DNA from: Lunularia cruciata
Taxonomy: Eukaryota > Streptophyta > Marchantiopsida > Lunulariales > Lunulariaceae
DNA length: 64,000 nt
NCBI GenBank assembly: GCA_948567375.1
Contig: OX419758.1
Span: forward strand, 60,455,001-60,519,000
Direction of reading: 5' to 3'
Part shown: positions 1 through 12,100 of the stretch, piece after piece
How the letters are laid out: the number at the start of each line of letters is the position of its first letter
Position numbering within the stretch: position 1 is the first letter of the stretch
The notes under the pieces: generated by a model
Told to the model about the DNA's origin: nothing
What the model saw: only the letters and a program-made list of their open reading frames with translations
Databases searched by the model: none
Program-made: the position numbers and the translations under genes

Positions 1-1
1 T

Positions 2-1425
2 GCTCGTCGACCATCCTACCTCATCCATACAGTTCCTCCCTCACCGTCCTTCCTATCATGTTTGAGAGCATTTGATAGAAGGATTATGGGTGTCTTTGGT
101 GATATTATTGGACTAGGGACTTTTGAATGTGTGACAGTGGATTTGGCACGTTGTCTGCCGATCTCATGTGGTGGGGTTGGCTTGCTTTCTATGGAGGAGA
201 CGGCACCTATAGCATTTTTGGGTAGTTGGACTCTCTTGGCACCCCTACTTTCTTCTCATTTTGTGGTTGCTAATAGGCCGGTTTTGGATACTTATGTGAC
301 AAAGGTGGAGGGAGGATCCTTTTCTCTCAAGGTGTTATTGCGGCAGACGAGAGATAGTCTATCCATATGAGCACGAGAGGATTTTCCACCTTTTGCTTCA
401 CTATCGTCAGATTGGACTAGAGGTTTACAGTCTTTCTTGATGGAGCGACAATGTGAGCATACGCTACATTCTCTCTTAGTCAACTCGTCCATTCCTCAGG
501 CTACTAGAGCACGTCTTCGCTCTTGCTCCGGCAAGGGTGCAGGCTCTTGGATCCTAGCTCAACCGTGCATTAGGGCTTTCCGACTCGCACCAGCTACTTT
601 TTCTACAGTGATGAGGTTCTGCCTAGGTTTGGTCCACCCATCTACATCTTCATTACTCACTTGTGAGTGTGGTTCTACACTAGATGCAGCAGCGGTCCAC
701 ATGACACGATGTCCTTTTGGAGGACAGAGGATATCTACCCATGATGCCATTAGAGACATAGTGTTTGCTATGGCACGAGAGAGTGGATACTTGGCTTGGA
801 CGGAGCGTTTGTATGCTTTGCAGACGACACATGTCAGGGCAAACTTATACTTGGTCCGAGATGATAAGGTGACAATAGTGGATGTTGTGGTTACAGACCC
901 TACGCGTGATACAGTGTCGGAGGGAGTGATTACCCATCCCCCTGGATGGGCAGCAAGTGCAGCAACAGGTCGCAAGGTCTCCAAGTATAGGGGCATGCAG
1001 CGAGGTTACCTCTTTGTTCCTCTAGCCTTGGAATTATATGGAGCGATGGACACGGCATTTGACACATTTGTCAGGGAGTGCACGAGAGCTTATCATGTTA
1101 GGCATCAGGGGGTGTCAGGGGTACCACTCTCACTCTCATACTTTGTAGTCTATTTTAGACAGCGTGTGTACATTGCTCTAAAGAGGACAGTGGTTGGTGC
1201 AATCCATAAGAGAGCAATCACATTAGGTGATGTCTCTTCGGATGCTCCAGTTGTGTGTAGACCGGACGACTTGCATAGCTCAGACATCTTAGGTGCGGTA
1301 GGGCAGATTTCTCATATACACTTTATTGGAGCTTAGCCCCATGTTATCTTTTTTGTCTCTCCCTTGTGCGGGCTCGATGGAGTCTTCCCATCCTTCGTTT
1401 TTCCTACGCGGTCGCCTTTCCTAAG
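2..1425 (+). mobile_element. Non-LTR retrotransposon 3' part, R2-like nuclease tail (copy 1)
   Basis: This is the 3' part of a retrotransposon ORF2-like gene cut by the window edge. The reading frame from about base 62 to the stop ending at 1336 is open except for one TGA at 368-370. The N-terminal part (GGVGLLSMEETAP, then FLGSWTLL) resembles the stretch that follows the reverse transcriptase core in non-LTR elements. Around 661-720 is a CxC-x9-HxxxC knuckle, then a HDAIRD stretch, then a segment shaped like the restriction-like endonuclease of R2-type elements: xNLYLV near 842, VDVVVTD near 881, and KVSKY near 974-988. The first nuclease Asp position reads Asn here (AAC, 842-844), while copy 2 has Asp. 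A 3' untranslated tail follows to about 1425 and is shared by all copies in the window. The family assignment is inference from motif order. The copy is probably dead. Confidence 0.72.
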
Positions 1426-4400
1426 TTTAGTAGTATATACTGCAATTACGCGATGCACCCAACGAGAACTCAGTGTCGGAGGTTGAAGCTCGAGAGCGAC
1501 TACAGGTCCATCTCTGAGCTACGAAAGCAACGAAATGCTATCAATGGATGCTGCGCATGCCTCCAGCTTAGTTGCTTACCTAGAGTATCGTTGTCCACTG
1601 GAAAGATTGGTGGGAAACGAACAAACATGGCGGCAAAAAGTCCTGCACATCTCGACCCAGTTTCTCGCTTCGGACCATTCAATGGAACAGCGTTCCAGTT
1701 TCTGGATACAGTACGGAAGAAATCATATTCGTTGCATTGAAGTTTGAACTTCTTAAGTGCTTCTAGGAATCCCACAATGAGTGGGTCAGATAACTGTCAC
1801 ACGAACTGAATCATGAATAGCCTTTGACTCAACCGTACAAAGACTTCTCCATCGATTACTCCACTCTTGTGGTTACGATGCCAACGCACCAGAAAGCTGG
1901 CGATGTTAAGGTCGCGGGCTTCTAACTGAGCTAGAGACAAATGTATAGTCGTCATATTGATTGGACAGAGAACGCAAACTTTTAATCCAAGCAGCAAGAC
2001 ATCCTGTTCTACAATCATGGTATCCAAGAAACTATCATTACTCTACTGTGGCAAGTGGGAAGAACTGTAGAAGGTATATTTCCAAATAACTTGTCTTGTG
2101 CTTAAGCAAGCGTACTCATCATGGTACTATACTACCTCATTCCCCCACTCTGTTGAGTGCCCCGCCATCCTGGGCAGCATGAAGTTGATTCTCAACTTTA
2201 CTCCATAGCGGATGCTTAAATGCATTTCGGCGACACGAACAGTGTAAAAAGATCTGTAGGCTTGTACTTCCGGGCAAACAGTAGCTGTCTAATCAATAGA
2301 ATAGGACAACTGGAAATTTTTGCTATCTGCGGATTCCACAACCTGTCTGGGTGGTTGCTGAAGAGAATACAGCATTTGTAGTGAAAGGACAACGACGCAA
2401 CCCAATACAAAGAATCCAAGCTGAAAGCTCAGGTGCTAGTGAAATGGGTGTATGCAGAAAGCAGCTCAATCAGCTTAATTTACGTTCAACATGTTTGCTT
2501 TATCGCAGGTAGAATCGGATGTGCTTTGCCTTGAAAGATTTTGAATGTTGAATGCGCAAACTGCAGATGTGAAGCAGCAGTATACGGATTTAAAAAGTTT
2601 GATGGTGGAGCTACGACTCTGGTGAAAAATAGGTCAATCCACGTTTTGCATGGTGGTATGGAACCTGCTGCCCAATGTCACCAGCAAACGAGAGAAGACA
2701 ACTGCTGTCAGTAGTTGTGAAGAACCGGAAGACTAATGATATACATTAGATTCCCGCAACCCAAGAACTAATCTACGCTAATCTATTTCGGCTTGTGAAA
2801 AGAGGATATGTCCAAAATGACTGACGATTTTCAGTACAGATCTACAAATTGTAATCAGTTTGCAGGTAGGTGAAGTATACACCTTAAGAAGGTCTGAGGT
2901 GAATGAAGCCGCTTTGTTCTGCAAGCTAGCATATCTGTCAATCTGTTCAAATGACTTCAACTTGTTCTCTTCTCCGGAAGCCGAGTACTCTCCAGCATTC
3001 GTAGTATCACGTAGCATGTCTGTAGTTGCCTGCTTAGAATCCCGTACTTCAAAAATGTAGTGGCGCCCACTGTCCTATTCAACGATGCGGATGTCGGCGA
3101 GTCCAGAAACCACAGGGTTTTGCCAGTAAAGTAGTTGTGGCCAGTGGCCCTCTCGTGATTAGGTAACTCTGAAACCATCGATCAGCGATCATTCCAAATA
3201 AGCGCTCAAGAGTACCAGAATCATTAAAGACCGCAAATGATGGACCAACGATCATAGCTTGTATAAAGTAATAATAACAACCAGCTTTGTTTGCCTCGTC
3301 TCCTATCGACACTGTCAGTCATCCCTTGAAAACACTTTCGCTCGGTAGGATGATGCCATTTTCAGTCAGAGTCGTCGCTTGTAAAGCACGCCGCTACACC
3401 TAGTGCCATCTACGATTTCCGCCTAACTGACCAACTCATGGTACAATGCACAAATCGCGACAATCATCTGTATGTGCGGCTTGTTTGGAAAACATGTGTT
3501 TACAAGATGGTGGCATACCTCCTACGCTGATAAGGGGTATTGGGACTGATTTCCAAGCTAAGGACTGAGCCTTACTGAATCGCACAATGCCTGCTTTCTC
3601 ATTAGAGGAGGATTCCAACCTGACCCACCAAAGTTGCAGTCAAGACACTGTCTCTGCGTTGGCGTTGAGAACCCTTTGCGCGTGGTTCAGACTTCAGCCC
3701 TGCGTTTCTTCTTCCCAAGGTCTTATCTTTCGCTATCTCATGGAACAGTTGTCCCTTCAAGGCTCTACAGATACCTCTCCCTTTCTTGTGCGAACTAAAC
3801 TCAGCTCTACAAAACAGTCCTCCGCTAGGGTGGACATCAAAATAACCCGCTGTGTTTGAGTGCATACTCTCTCTATTCGCTCCAGCTTGGCATCACCTGG
3901 CAAAAGGTTCCAATCCCCAATTTCGTAGGGACAATCGGGCAACTGGGAAATAAGTTTGTACTCGGAAGATCAATGGCTCTCTCACAGACAAGTACATCTT
4001 TGATAGATGCACTTTATTGGGAAGCTAGACCAATTTATTCATTAGCGACAAGGATTTAAACTTGGGCTACATGTATTGTAGATACTGTAGGATATTTCGA
4101 GGATAAAAATCGAGAAAAGGATTTGCTCACTCACGATAGACTCCGTACAAGATCACTAAGCCCAAAAGGTGTACGCAGCATCAGGGAAACGCCTTTCCTG
4201 GCATAACGGAGAACCTGCAAACATGTGGTCCTGTTCTTGTGAATGAACTCGATGAAATACATGGTGGTCTACAACTACGCCGCCAAGACGTCAGTTCTGG
4301 ATACACTCTGTTTTCCACTTGAGTTCAGTTCATTCAGTAGCAGATGCAGGTCAGGTGTCTTGGTTTTATAAAGGCGAGATGTTGCATGGATCTTAGGAGA

Positions 4401-5029
4401 TAAAATCTCGATAAAAAGTTGTATGCGCCAGCATGAATTCCGCTTTAATGAAGATGCAGAATGCCGCATCATCAGATAATACCTGTGATACTCCGCAGAT
4501 AACTTATCTATCCTGAGCGACCATGGTTTGCTTGTGGCTATATTCCTAGTGTAGAGTACTGCGCTTCTTTCAATCACATCTACATGGTCAGTATTTTTTT
4601 CAGCCAACCTCAAGCTCGTACCCTGCATTTGGCCAGCTGGTTGAATATATACGAGGTACTGTACAGGGCATTGCAATGCAAGATCGTTGATCCAGCAAGC
4701 AAAATAGCTCATAAAAGTGCCCTTGTCACGATGTTACTAAAGAACGTTGTGCCCCAAAGTCCCTTGTTGTTGATCCTCCAAGGCCTGTCTTATGGACATT
4801 TTCGACTTGAGACTTTCCTGATATGCCGTGGAGGATCAAAGAGGGGTCTAACGGTCCCCTTCTGCTGACATCCCACTGGATCACACACACCTTTTGAAAG
4901 ACAGATGGAGCCAAGGGAAAACAAACTCTGGTGTTAGCATACTTGTGGTTGGAACCGATCCAGCATGTACACGGTCCTATTCTTGCTAAGTTATGTGCAT
5001 AAAGCGAAAGACTACCTTTACAGATAAAA
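1426..5029. other. Non-coding stretch, no recognisable gene
   Basis: Only short open frames occur, the longest about 145 codons on the minus strand at 4275-4712. None shows a domain I recognise, and no convincing exon chain joins them. It may be old, decayed transposon or gene sequence lying between two copies of the same retrotransposon tail (1-1425 plus strand, 5030-5612 minus strand). Confidence 0.5.
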
Positions 5030-5612
5030 GGCGACCGAGTAGGAAATATGAAGGATGGGAAGACCCCATCAAGCCGTACAAGGGAGAGACAGAAAAGTAA
5101 CATGGGGCTAAGCCCCAATAGAGTCTGTATGAGAAATCTACCCTATCGCACCTAAGATATCCGAGCTATGCAAGTGGTACGGTCTACACACAACTGGAGC
5201 AACCGAAGAAACATCATCTAATGTGATTGCTCTCCTATGGATTGCACCAGCCACTGCACTCTTTAGAGCAATGGACACACGCTGTCTAAAATATGCTATA
5301 AAGTATGAGAGTGAGAGTGGTACCCTTGACGCCTAACATGATAAGCTCTCTCGCACTCCCTCACAAATGTGTCAAATGCCGTGTCCATCGCTCTATATAA
5401 TTCCAAGGCTAGAGGAACAAAAAGGTGACCTTGCTGCATGCCCCTATACTTGGAGACCTCGCGACCTGCTGCTGCACTCGCTGTCCATCCAAGGGGATGG
5501 GTAATCATTCCCTCCAATACTGTATCCCGCGTAGGGTCTGTGACCACGACATTCGCTACTGTCACCTGATCATTTCGGACCAAGTATAAGTCTGCCCTGA
5601 CACATGTCGTCT
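5030..5612 (-). mobile_element. Non-LTR retrotransposon tail, 5' truncated (copy 2)
   Basis: This minus-strand copy matches the 3' half of copy 1: the coding part lies at about 5120-5612 and the shared 3' tail at 5030-5120. The nuclease segment has ADLYLV with Asp intact (complement of 5590-5592). The second position reads ANVVVTD, with Asn (complement of 5551-5553), where copy 1 has VDVVVTD. The frame breaks after the HSHTL segment near 5296, and the rest of the C-terminus is out of frame. Homology with copy 1 stops at about 5612, directly beside a telomere-like motif. Loss of the 5' part is typical of non-LTR insertion. It is a dead copy. Confidence 0.7.
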
Positions 5613-5621
5613 GGGCAGATT

Positions 5622-5638
5622 AAACCCTAAACCCTAAA
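5622..5638. repeat. Short telomere-type (TTTAGGG)n motif at a retrotransposon breakpoint
   Basis: A run of just over two units of the plant telomere repeat (CCCTAAA orientation) sits ten bases beyond the point where retrotransposon copy 2 loses homology to copy 1. It is too short to be a telomere. It could be a telo-box or sequence captured during break repair. Confidence 0.6.
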
Positions 5639-8600
5639 GACAAACAAACTGAAAGATTACCTTACGAGATGTACGACTGAACTAGTCCGTGAACCAAACT
5701 ACGGCGTCCACTCAAGATAGAGTATGCCCAGCATTCACCTCAAGTACAACGGACTAGGTCTTGCAGAAAATCGAAAGAATGAAATCCATGGAAGGCTCTC
5801 GACGATCATGGGCAAGCATGAAGAAGAGAGACACCTATATGAAATGGCAGTAAATACATCGGAAGATATGGCAGAGTATTAGAATGAAAAGCACTGAATC
5901 ATAAGACAACGAGGTAAGGTGCAAGGTAAAGAACCTTCAACCGTTCAAGCGACACCCCTGAACCTGAAAATATCATCTTGAAGTAGAGGGCAATATGGAA
6001 TAGAGAATGATGGCTAGAAATTGTGCAGTCCGCAAAGCAGAACAAATCGAACGATGACGAATTTTTTAATTCTCCTTTTGATTCCACAAACTTTACCAGC
6101 CGTATGCAAGACGATGCAACTCATAAATGGCGTTCAGAGCGATTGCTGTTACATGCAAAATCTCCACTGATTATGCAATTACAATAAAATCTTTTATCCT
6201 AGCCTCCTGTAAACTAACCAATCCCTTTCTCTTACTATGATCTTTGGTTAACAAGTCTTCGGGCAAGTTACAGTATATATTCACTGCTACAGGATCGTGA
6301 TTCAAACCCACGGTTTCGAAAGAATACATGCACCCGCAACTACTACAGTTGCTGCACGATGATGTATTCTCTTCGTTGGTATTGCATCTCGCTTTTCTAC
6401 ACCCTAGCTCCCGCAACAGTTTTTCCGCCACCGGTAAGGGATTGATCAACAAGCAATTATCTGGCGTGACCACCGCAGGAATTGGGAAACCAATAGCACT
6501 GTAGTTGTGTCTCGAGAGGTAATGATTCTCTTCCCCTTAATTGTACGATTCCGTGATCACCGCTTAAACGTTTGAACCAAGATCTAAAGAGCTCAATTAG
6601 ATGCCACATGATCTACGTGGTAAACTTTCGTCGTACCCTGTGAAAGAGAGTCTATAGTAAACTGGATTGTGTATCGTAATGTAGATGTGGTCCAATTTAT
6701 ATTGTATCGTACAGTAAAGTACTGTACTGACATACACAAGACTTGCTACAACTCGCCAGAACTGGCACGCGCGCTGCTCGAGCTCGAGGATTCGGTGTGT
6801 GTGTAACCACGCATTGTATAGTACCACGCTGGATATTGTACAGTATCCGGCGCTGGACCAGTAATCGTACTATTGCTACATTACCGTGAGAACAGTGCGA
6901 TCTACGTACAGGAAAAGTTCATGGCTATTTTGGCGCAGCTGATTACGTGGAGGAGCTGGAGAATGAAACACGGGGGGACGTGGCTCGCCTTGGAATTTCA
7001 AAATGCAACGCTGCGCATGCTCCCTGAAGTAAAAACGCGACCGCGTGTGAAAACAAAAAGGATGGGAAGACCCCTGAAGCCATTGATAGCAAGTGACCGT
7101 TGCTAACCCAACCCTAAGTGATTGGAAGGACTCAGACCGCGTAAGACAGCAAGAAGGATAGGGAAGACTCGATCAAGCCCTACAAGGATAAGACCTAAGA
7201 GGTAAAATGAGACTAAGACCCAATTGGAACGATCCCTTTCCTCGATGTATTCTCTCGAGGCCAAATGGAAAGACTCGTCTTTGCAGTGTAGTAACGTGGA
7301 GGTACCCGGTCTGAACAGGCCGTTTCAGGATTTCATAGTTGTGCACCTCCCGTGGACGCTTTGTAATCTATCAGCAGCATCCTGAGACACCAATTATAGG
7401 TGAAATTCCAATGTTGTTTGTCCAATGTCTCTAAAAACTTCGTGAACATTGTGATCTCTTTAGGAATTCTCTCTTTCTGATTCCTCCGCAAATGTAGACG
7501 TACATCCTATCTGTGTCGGAGCGGCCATTACTGCTTTTTGGTGACTAGGTGGTCTTCCTTGGTCTGTCCACCATCCTTTACCCAGTGTATCATGACCTTT
7601 CTCGAGTTCGAGATATGGTGAACATCGAGTTTCGCCTTGCTCACATTTCTTTTCCTCTGCGTTCCATATATTTCATTTAGTGCCTGTGCCTGTCCAACCT
7701 TTGGCACTTCGAATTGAAGTGTGCGCAACACAATCCGTTCGAGATTATGGCTTAATTATCTATCGCATCCTCTCGTTAGCAATGTAGACTACGACTTGTT
7801 CTCAGTCCTAGGTGTAACGATCTATGTCTCTGTCGTCTACTCCCTGAACTACCAGTTTCGACATTCTCAGCGCTGAGAGTTCCTACACCCTGCACTGGAA
7901 GGTGTGTCTCTCTCAACTGGAATGGTCTGATGCGCCAAAGTAGTTTGTCGGAGTTACTCATCTTATTCGAGCCATAGTCTTACAGAGGAAGTTATTTCAC
8001 ACTTTCACATGTTCCCCGCACGTCTTCAACTCAAAGTCCCTGTTTCAATATGATCCGTGGAAGCTCTGCTTAACTAACGCAACGAGGCTGTTTGGTGACT
8101 GACAAACTACTCAATTATATTTCTTAACGTCGGAAGACGGATCGTTAGAGTGAAGAGCATCTGCCGAGCCGTCAGCACGATCGTAATGAATCAAGCTCAA
8201 AAGAACCCCTCACCCTCATCTTTGGAGAAGGTCGTGCCAGGAGTATGCTGATCAAACTCGGTCGAGTGGAGACAATGTAACCGTAGTGGGAGATGAGTCT
8301 TTTCTAGAACAGTTCCACGGATGTCTCAAATAGTTGGGTGGACCAAGATTGTGTGGAAGACATATTGACCAAAGCTGGTATGTAGAGACCTTTAGGTTGA
8401 AGATGGTTGATCTTGAAATTTCAAGCTACTGTAGGAAATGTATACTAAGGTGGCCTAGCTAAGGCCCTGTTCGCGTCCAAGGAAATCTGTTGTAAGGTTC
8501 CACCTGAGAAAGTGCCAGTGAGGGTAACGGCGGGACAGCAGCGAATAAATGAAGGCTTCTTTCAAGGAGATTTACTGAAGTTTTCAGTGATACCTGTAAC

Positions 8601-9134
8601 GTGATAGAAAGGAGCAACGGAATAGCACAAGACTGAGGAGCCCCTTCTTGCGGGGCGATCGTCTCATAGAGCAACTACGAACTAATTGAGAGACTTCTCA
8701 CCGCCTACGCGAATTTTCCTGACGTGGTGGAGACCACCTGCTGCGCACAGGATTCTCAGCCCCAACTGTCTCCAGATTGACGAAATCGGAGGTCGAACCT
8801 ACAATTATGCTTAACAAACTTAGATGAAGCAGCCTGTCCTTGATTCATCTGATTTTGGGGTCAGCACCTGGTCTGGCGGATGTTTACACTGTGCGGACAA
8901 CGCATTGTGAGAATATACACACAAAGTAGACTGAATCCTCTATTTAATAATCCTGAGCTCCCCACTGAGCCGTTACGCTTGACATCAGAGTTTTCATAAT
9001 TGGATCAAGGATTTCGAGAAAGTGAAAGATGACGCCATTCAGAGGCATGCAGGAGTCAAAAGTCACCTACTATTTGGTACTGCTGTACAAGAGACGTGAT
9101 GTAACGAGATTGTGAAGAAGCGCCGTCCCAGGAT
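5639..9134. other. Non-coding stretch with two solo retrotransposon tails
   Basis: No gene is recognisable. Two minus-strand pieces of the retrotransposon 3' tail lie at about 7037-7081 and 7134-7227; they carry the GCGACCGCGT start and the GAAGGATGGGAAGAC core seen in the other copies. The remaining short open frames look like chance. Part of 8.5-9.1 kb should hold the promoter and 5' leader of the CCDC57-like gene. Confidence 0.45.
7037..7227 (-). mobile_element. Two solo 3' tails of the non-LTR family
   Basis: Two neighbouring fragments (7037-7081 and 7134-7227) match the 3' tail of the retrotransposon copies but carry none of its coding sequence. The second runs through the whole tail, including the block that reads AAAATGAGACTAAGACCC. 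They may be extreme 5' truncations or members of a short element that borrowed this tail. Confidence 0.55.
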
Positions 9135-12100
9135 ATGGCGATGGAGGCTCAGATGAGGCAGCTGACGGACCAGGTACATAGAAAGGAGGCCGAGATTAGC
9201 AACCTCAAGCAGCACCTGGCCCTCCTCACGAGTGACTTCAAGTACAACTTGAAACTATTGGAATCTCGGGATTTTGAGCTCGATCAGAGTGAAGCACAAC
9301 TGGTCCGTACTCTTAAATCTTTGCGTAATATAGCTGCACCAAGAAGTTGGATAGAAGTTGAATAGATGTTGGCGTCTTGTCTATATCTACCAAGAATACG
9401 TAAGACTACTGGATCCGTTTCTATCTCTCTGAAGCACAAGTGAAAAAGCCTCGGCTATTGTTTGGCAGGAAGTTACACAATTGTTTTGTTCCAATCACAG
9501 GAGCAAATTGAAAGTGTGAGGAAGCTCAAAGAGACAGAGATGGAGACCTTGACTTCAGATCTTACGAAATATAAGGCCACGGCTGAACGAGATGCCGTTC
9601 ATATCCGGAATCTTCGGTTTACCTTGAACCAATATAAAGAATCTGTAAGCGTCAATAGCTCATCTCTGAGACACATAGGACTAATTCAGGCACAGTTGCC
9701 GGGCAATCCTTCGTGTAGGCTGTCTTGGAACAACAATTGAAAAAGCAAGTCAGAATATCTTTGCGCGACTTTAATCAATAATCAGAAGCTCATGTTTGCG
9801 GATACCTCATCTCGCATCCGCAGCGTCTGCAACTGGGGTCCTCTTTACTTTGTAAGGTTTACGAATCTGGATTAACCTTCCTTTTATTGAAGCTGTTGCC
9901 GATTCGGAATCTACGTACTACTTTAGGTTCCCCCTCAACCTCAAGCCACTTTCCCGTCAGTCCCCTTCTACCAAATAGGTGATAAGCTCTATTCAAGAGG
10001 ACTAAACTTTTGCACGCTGAACACCTAGGTTCGAAGTGTCAGGGAGAGACTCGAAGAAGCCCTACAACTGCGAGATCAAGAACTTACCTGCCACAGATTT
10101 GAGCTTGAGTCTCTAAATACAAGTACGAGTGCACGCCCTGTCTCACTCCATTTCCTCACACTAGGGACTGCTTCCCAAGAGTTCTATTGTACTCAGTAAA
10201 CTAGGCTGGGGAAACAAACCACTATCACGGACATTTAACAGCCTTGTTTGGAGCAACTAGGATGGTGACGATGGCAATAAGAAAGTAGAATAAACTAAAA
10301 CTTAAACTAGCATCAGTGTTTAAGAATCGCCCTGAATGATGCAATTATAACGCGCCAAATAATGTTCAAGGATAAAGAAGATATTACTGCAAGCCGTATA
10401 TGAAGGTCACTCGAGTCATTTTGTTGATGGAAACCAGTTTGCAGTGTCATTTGTACCAACGAAGTGTAATTCATGCCCCCATTTTCAGTAACTTGATAAC
10501 GTAAAAGTGTGCATCGTTCGTGGCACTTCAGAAATACAACAACAGTCGGAGTCTCTTGAAGTGCAGGAGAGAGGCTTGAGTGATGCGATCAAGGCATGTG
10601 AAAGCACCTGGTCGGGGAGATACGCAGAGTGTCACCAAACTGTAGTGAGACTGTTAGCCGAACAAGATACTCTTCTCAAGGAGAAAAACGCTAAGGTGCT
10701 CATCAGAAACGATTTGCATAAGAGTTCCTATTAAATATAACGTGGAAGCCTGACATTGCACACACCGCACAAAGTAGCATTATATAAGATTCCCTATTTA
10801 CTAGCTTTTGACTTTGAATTTCTCAAGCATGAGTGGATTATTTCCTTTGTCCGTATGTATATTGTATTCTTAATTTTAGGAGTTTGTTTGATATTTTTCC
10901 CGGTGACAGGACAGGGAGATGGAGAGTATGCAGACTCAGATCATCGAACTTCAGAAATCAGTTGAAGAGTTGACCGACTTGTCTAAGTCAAGTAGAGAAG
11001 AAAGTACCAGTCTTACTGAGCAGTTGGGAATTCTCCAGGTGTGACCTGAACAACATTAACCTAGAGTAACAGATTTTCTATCAAATATATTCTTATCCTA
11101 TTGTGATATATTGCTGAATATATAAATCTCACGAAAGCGGAAGGAATATTCCCCATCCGCATTCTCACGAGGCGTTTACGCTAGTATGGTCTCAAGTCAT
11201 CTCCTGATCATGATAGATCTTCTTAGCAAGTATTTTAGACACAGCCGGAACCGTTTGCAGTATGCAACTCTGAAGAATGTATCTTATTTACGAAAGATCA
11301 TTATGGGAAGCAGGAGCGAATGGCTGTCAGGTTGAAAGAGTTAGAGTCGGAGAAGCAAAGCCTGACAAGAAACTTGAGGAGAAAGATACTGGAGGAGTAT
11401 GATGGAAAGATAGCGGAATTACTTGCTCAACTGCAGAGTATTGAGTATGCTGTTTCACTGGAACGGAGAGAGGCTAATACAAGGTGATAATTCAGTTAGT
11501 ACAATTCCTTAGTTGTCAATCGAAATGATAGTCCGAGCAGTGCGTTCTTTGGTTAGTGGTCGTTGGTTTATCCTGAAAATCCAGTCTCACCTCTGATTCC
11601 AATTTTTTATAGGTTGATAACCGTGGAGGCACAACAGACAGAGAATATGAAAGGCTTGCACCAAACACTTCAGGATCTCCACGAAGAACGGAATGGGTGA
11701 GTCTAAACTCTCGGGTGAATCAGCTTAGATTGGCTAAGGAAGATATGTTATTTATGTAAGTTTCCACGTATCCGTTCTTATCTATTTAATTGTCGATTTG
11801 TTATCGATATTCCCTTATGATTTAGAGCATGTCAATAGGAACTATGAGATTCATGCCTAAAGATAGCTCCTCAAACCGCTTATGTGCTCATTGTGTGTTG
11901 GCTGCTACTATGTTAATATCCATTTTTTCTCCGCAATAGTTTGTTAGACAAAGTTGCTAAACTGGAAAAGGAGCTGTGGTCAGTGAAGGAGAATCTCCAG
12001 CAAGTGAGAGACAACGGGAGCAGGTGAGAGACAACTTCCACGGAAACCCCACATGTTTCTCATGTTCCCCCGTGCTTCCTCATCATGAGTTCAAGTCACG

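Noticed and set aside
8775-8860. Minus-strand GGTTCGACCTCC resembling a tRNA T-arm
   Set aside because: The upstream 60 bases do not form D or anticodon stems.
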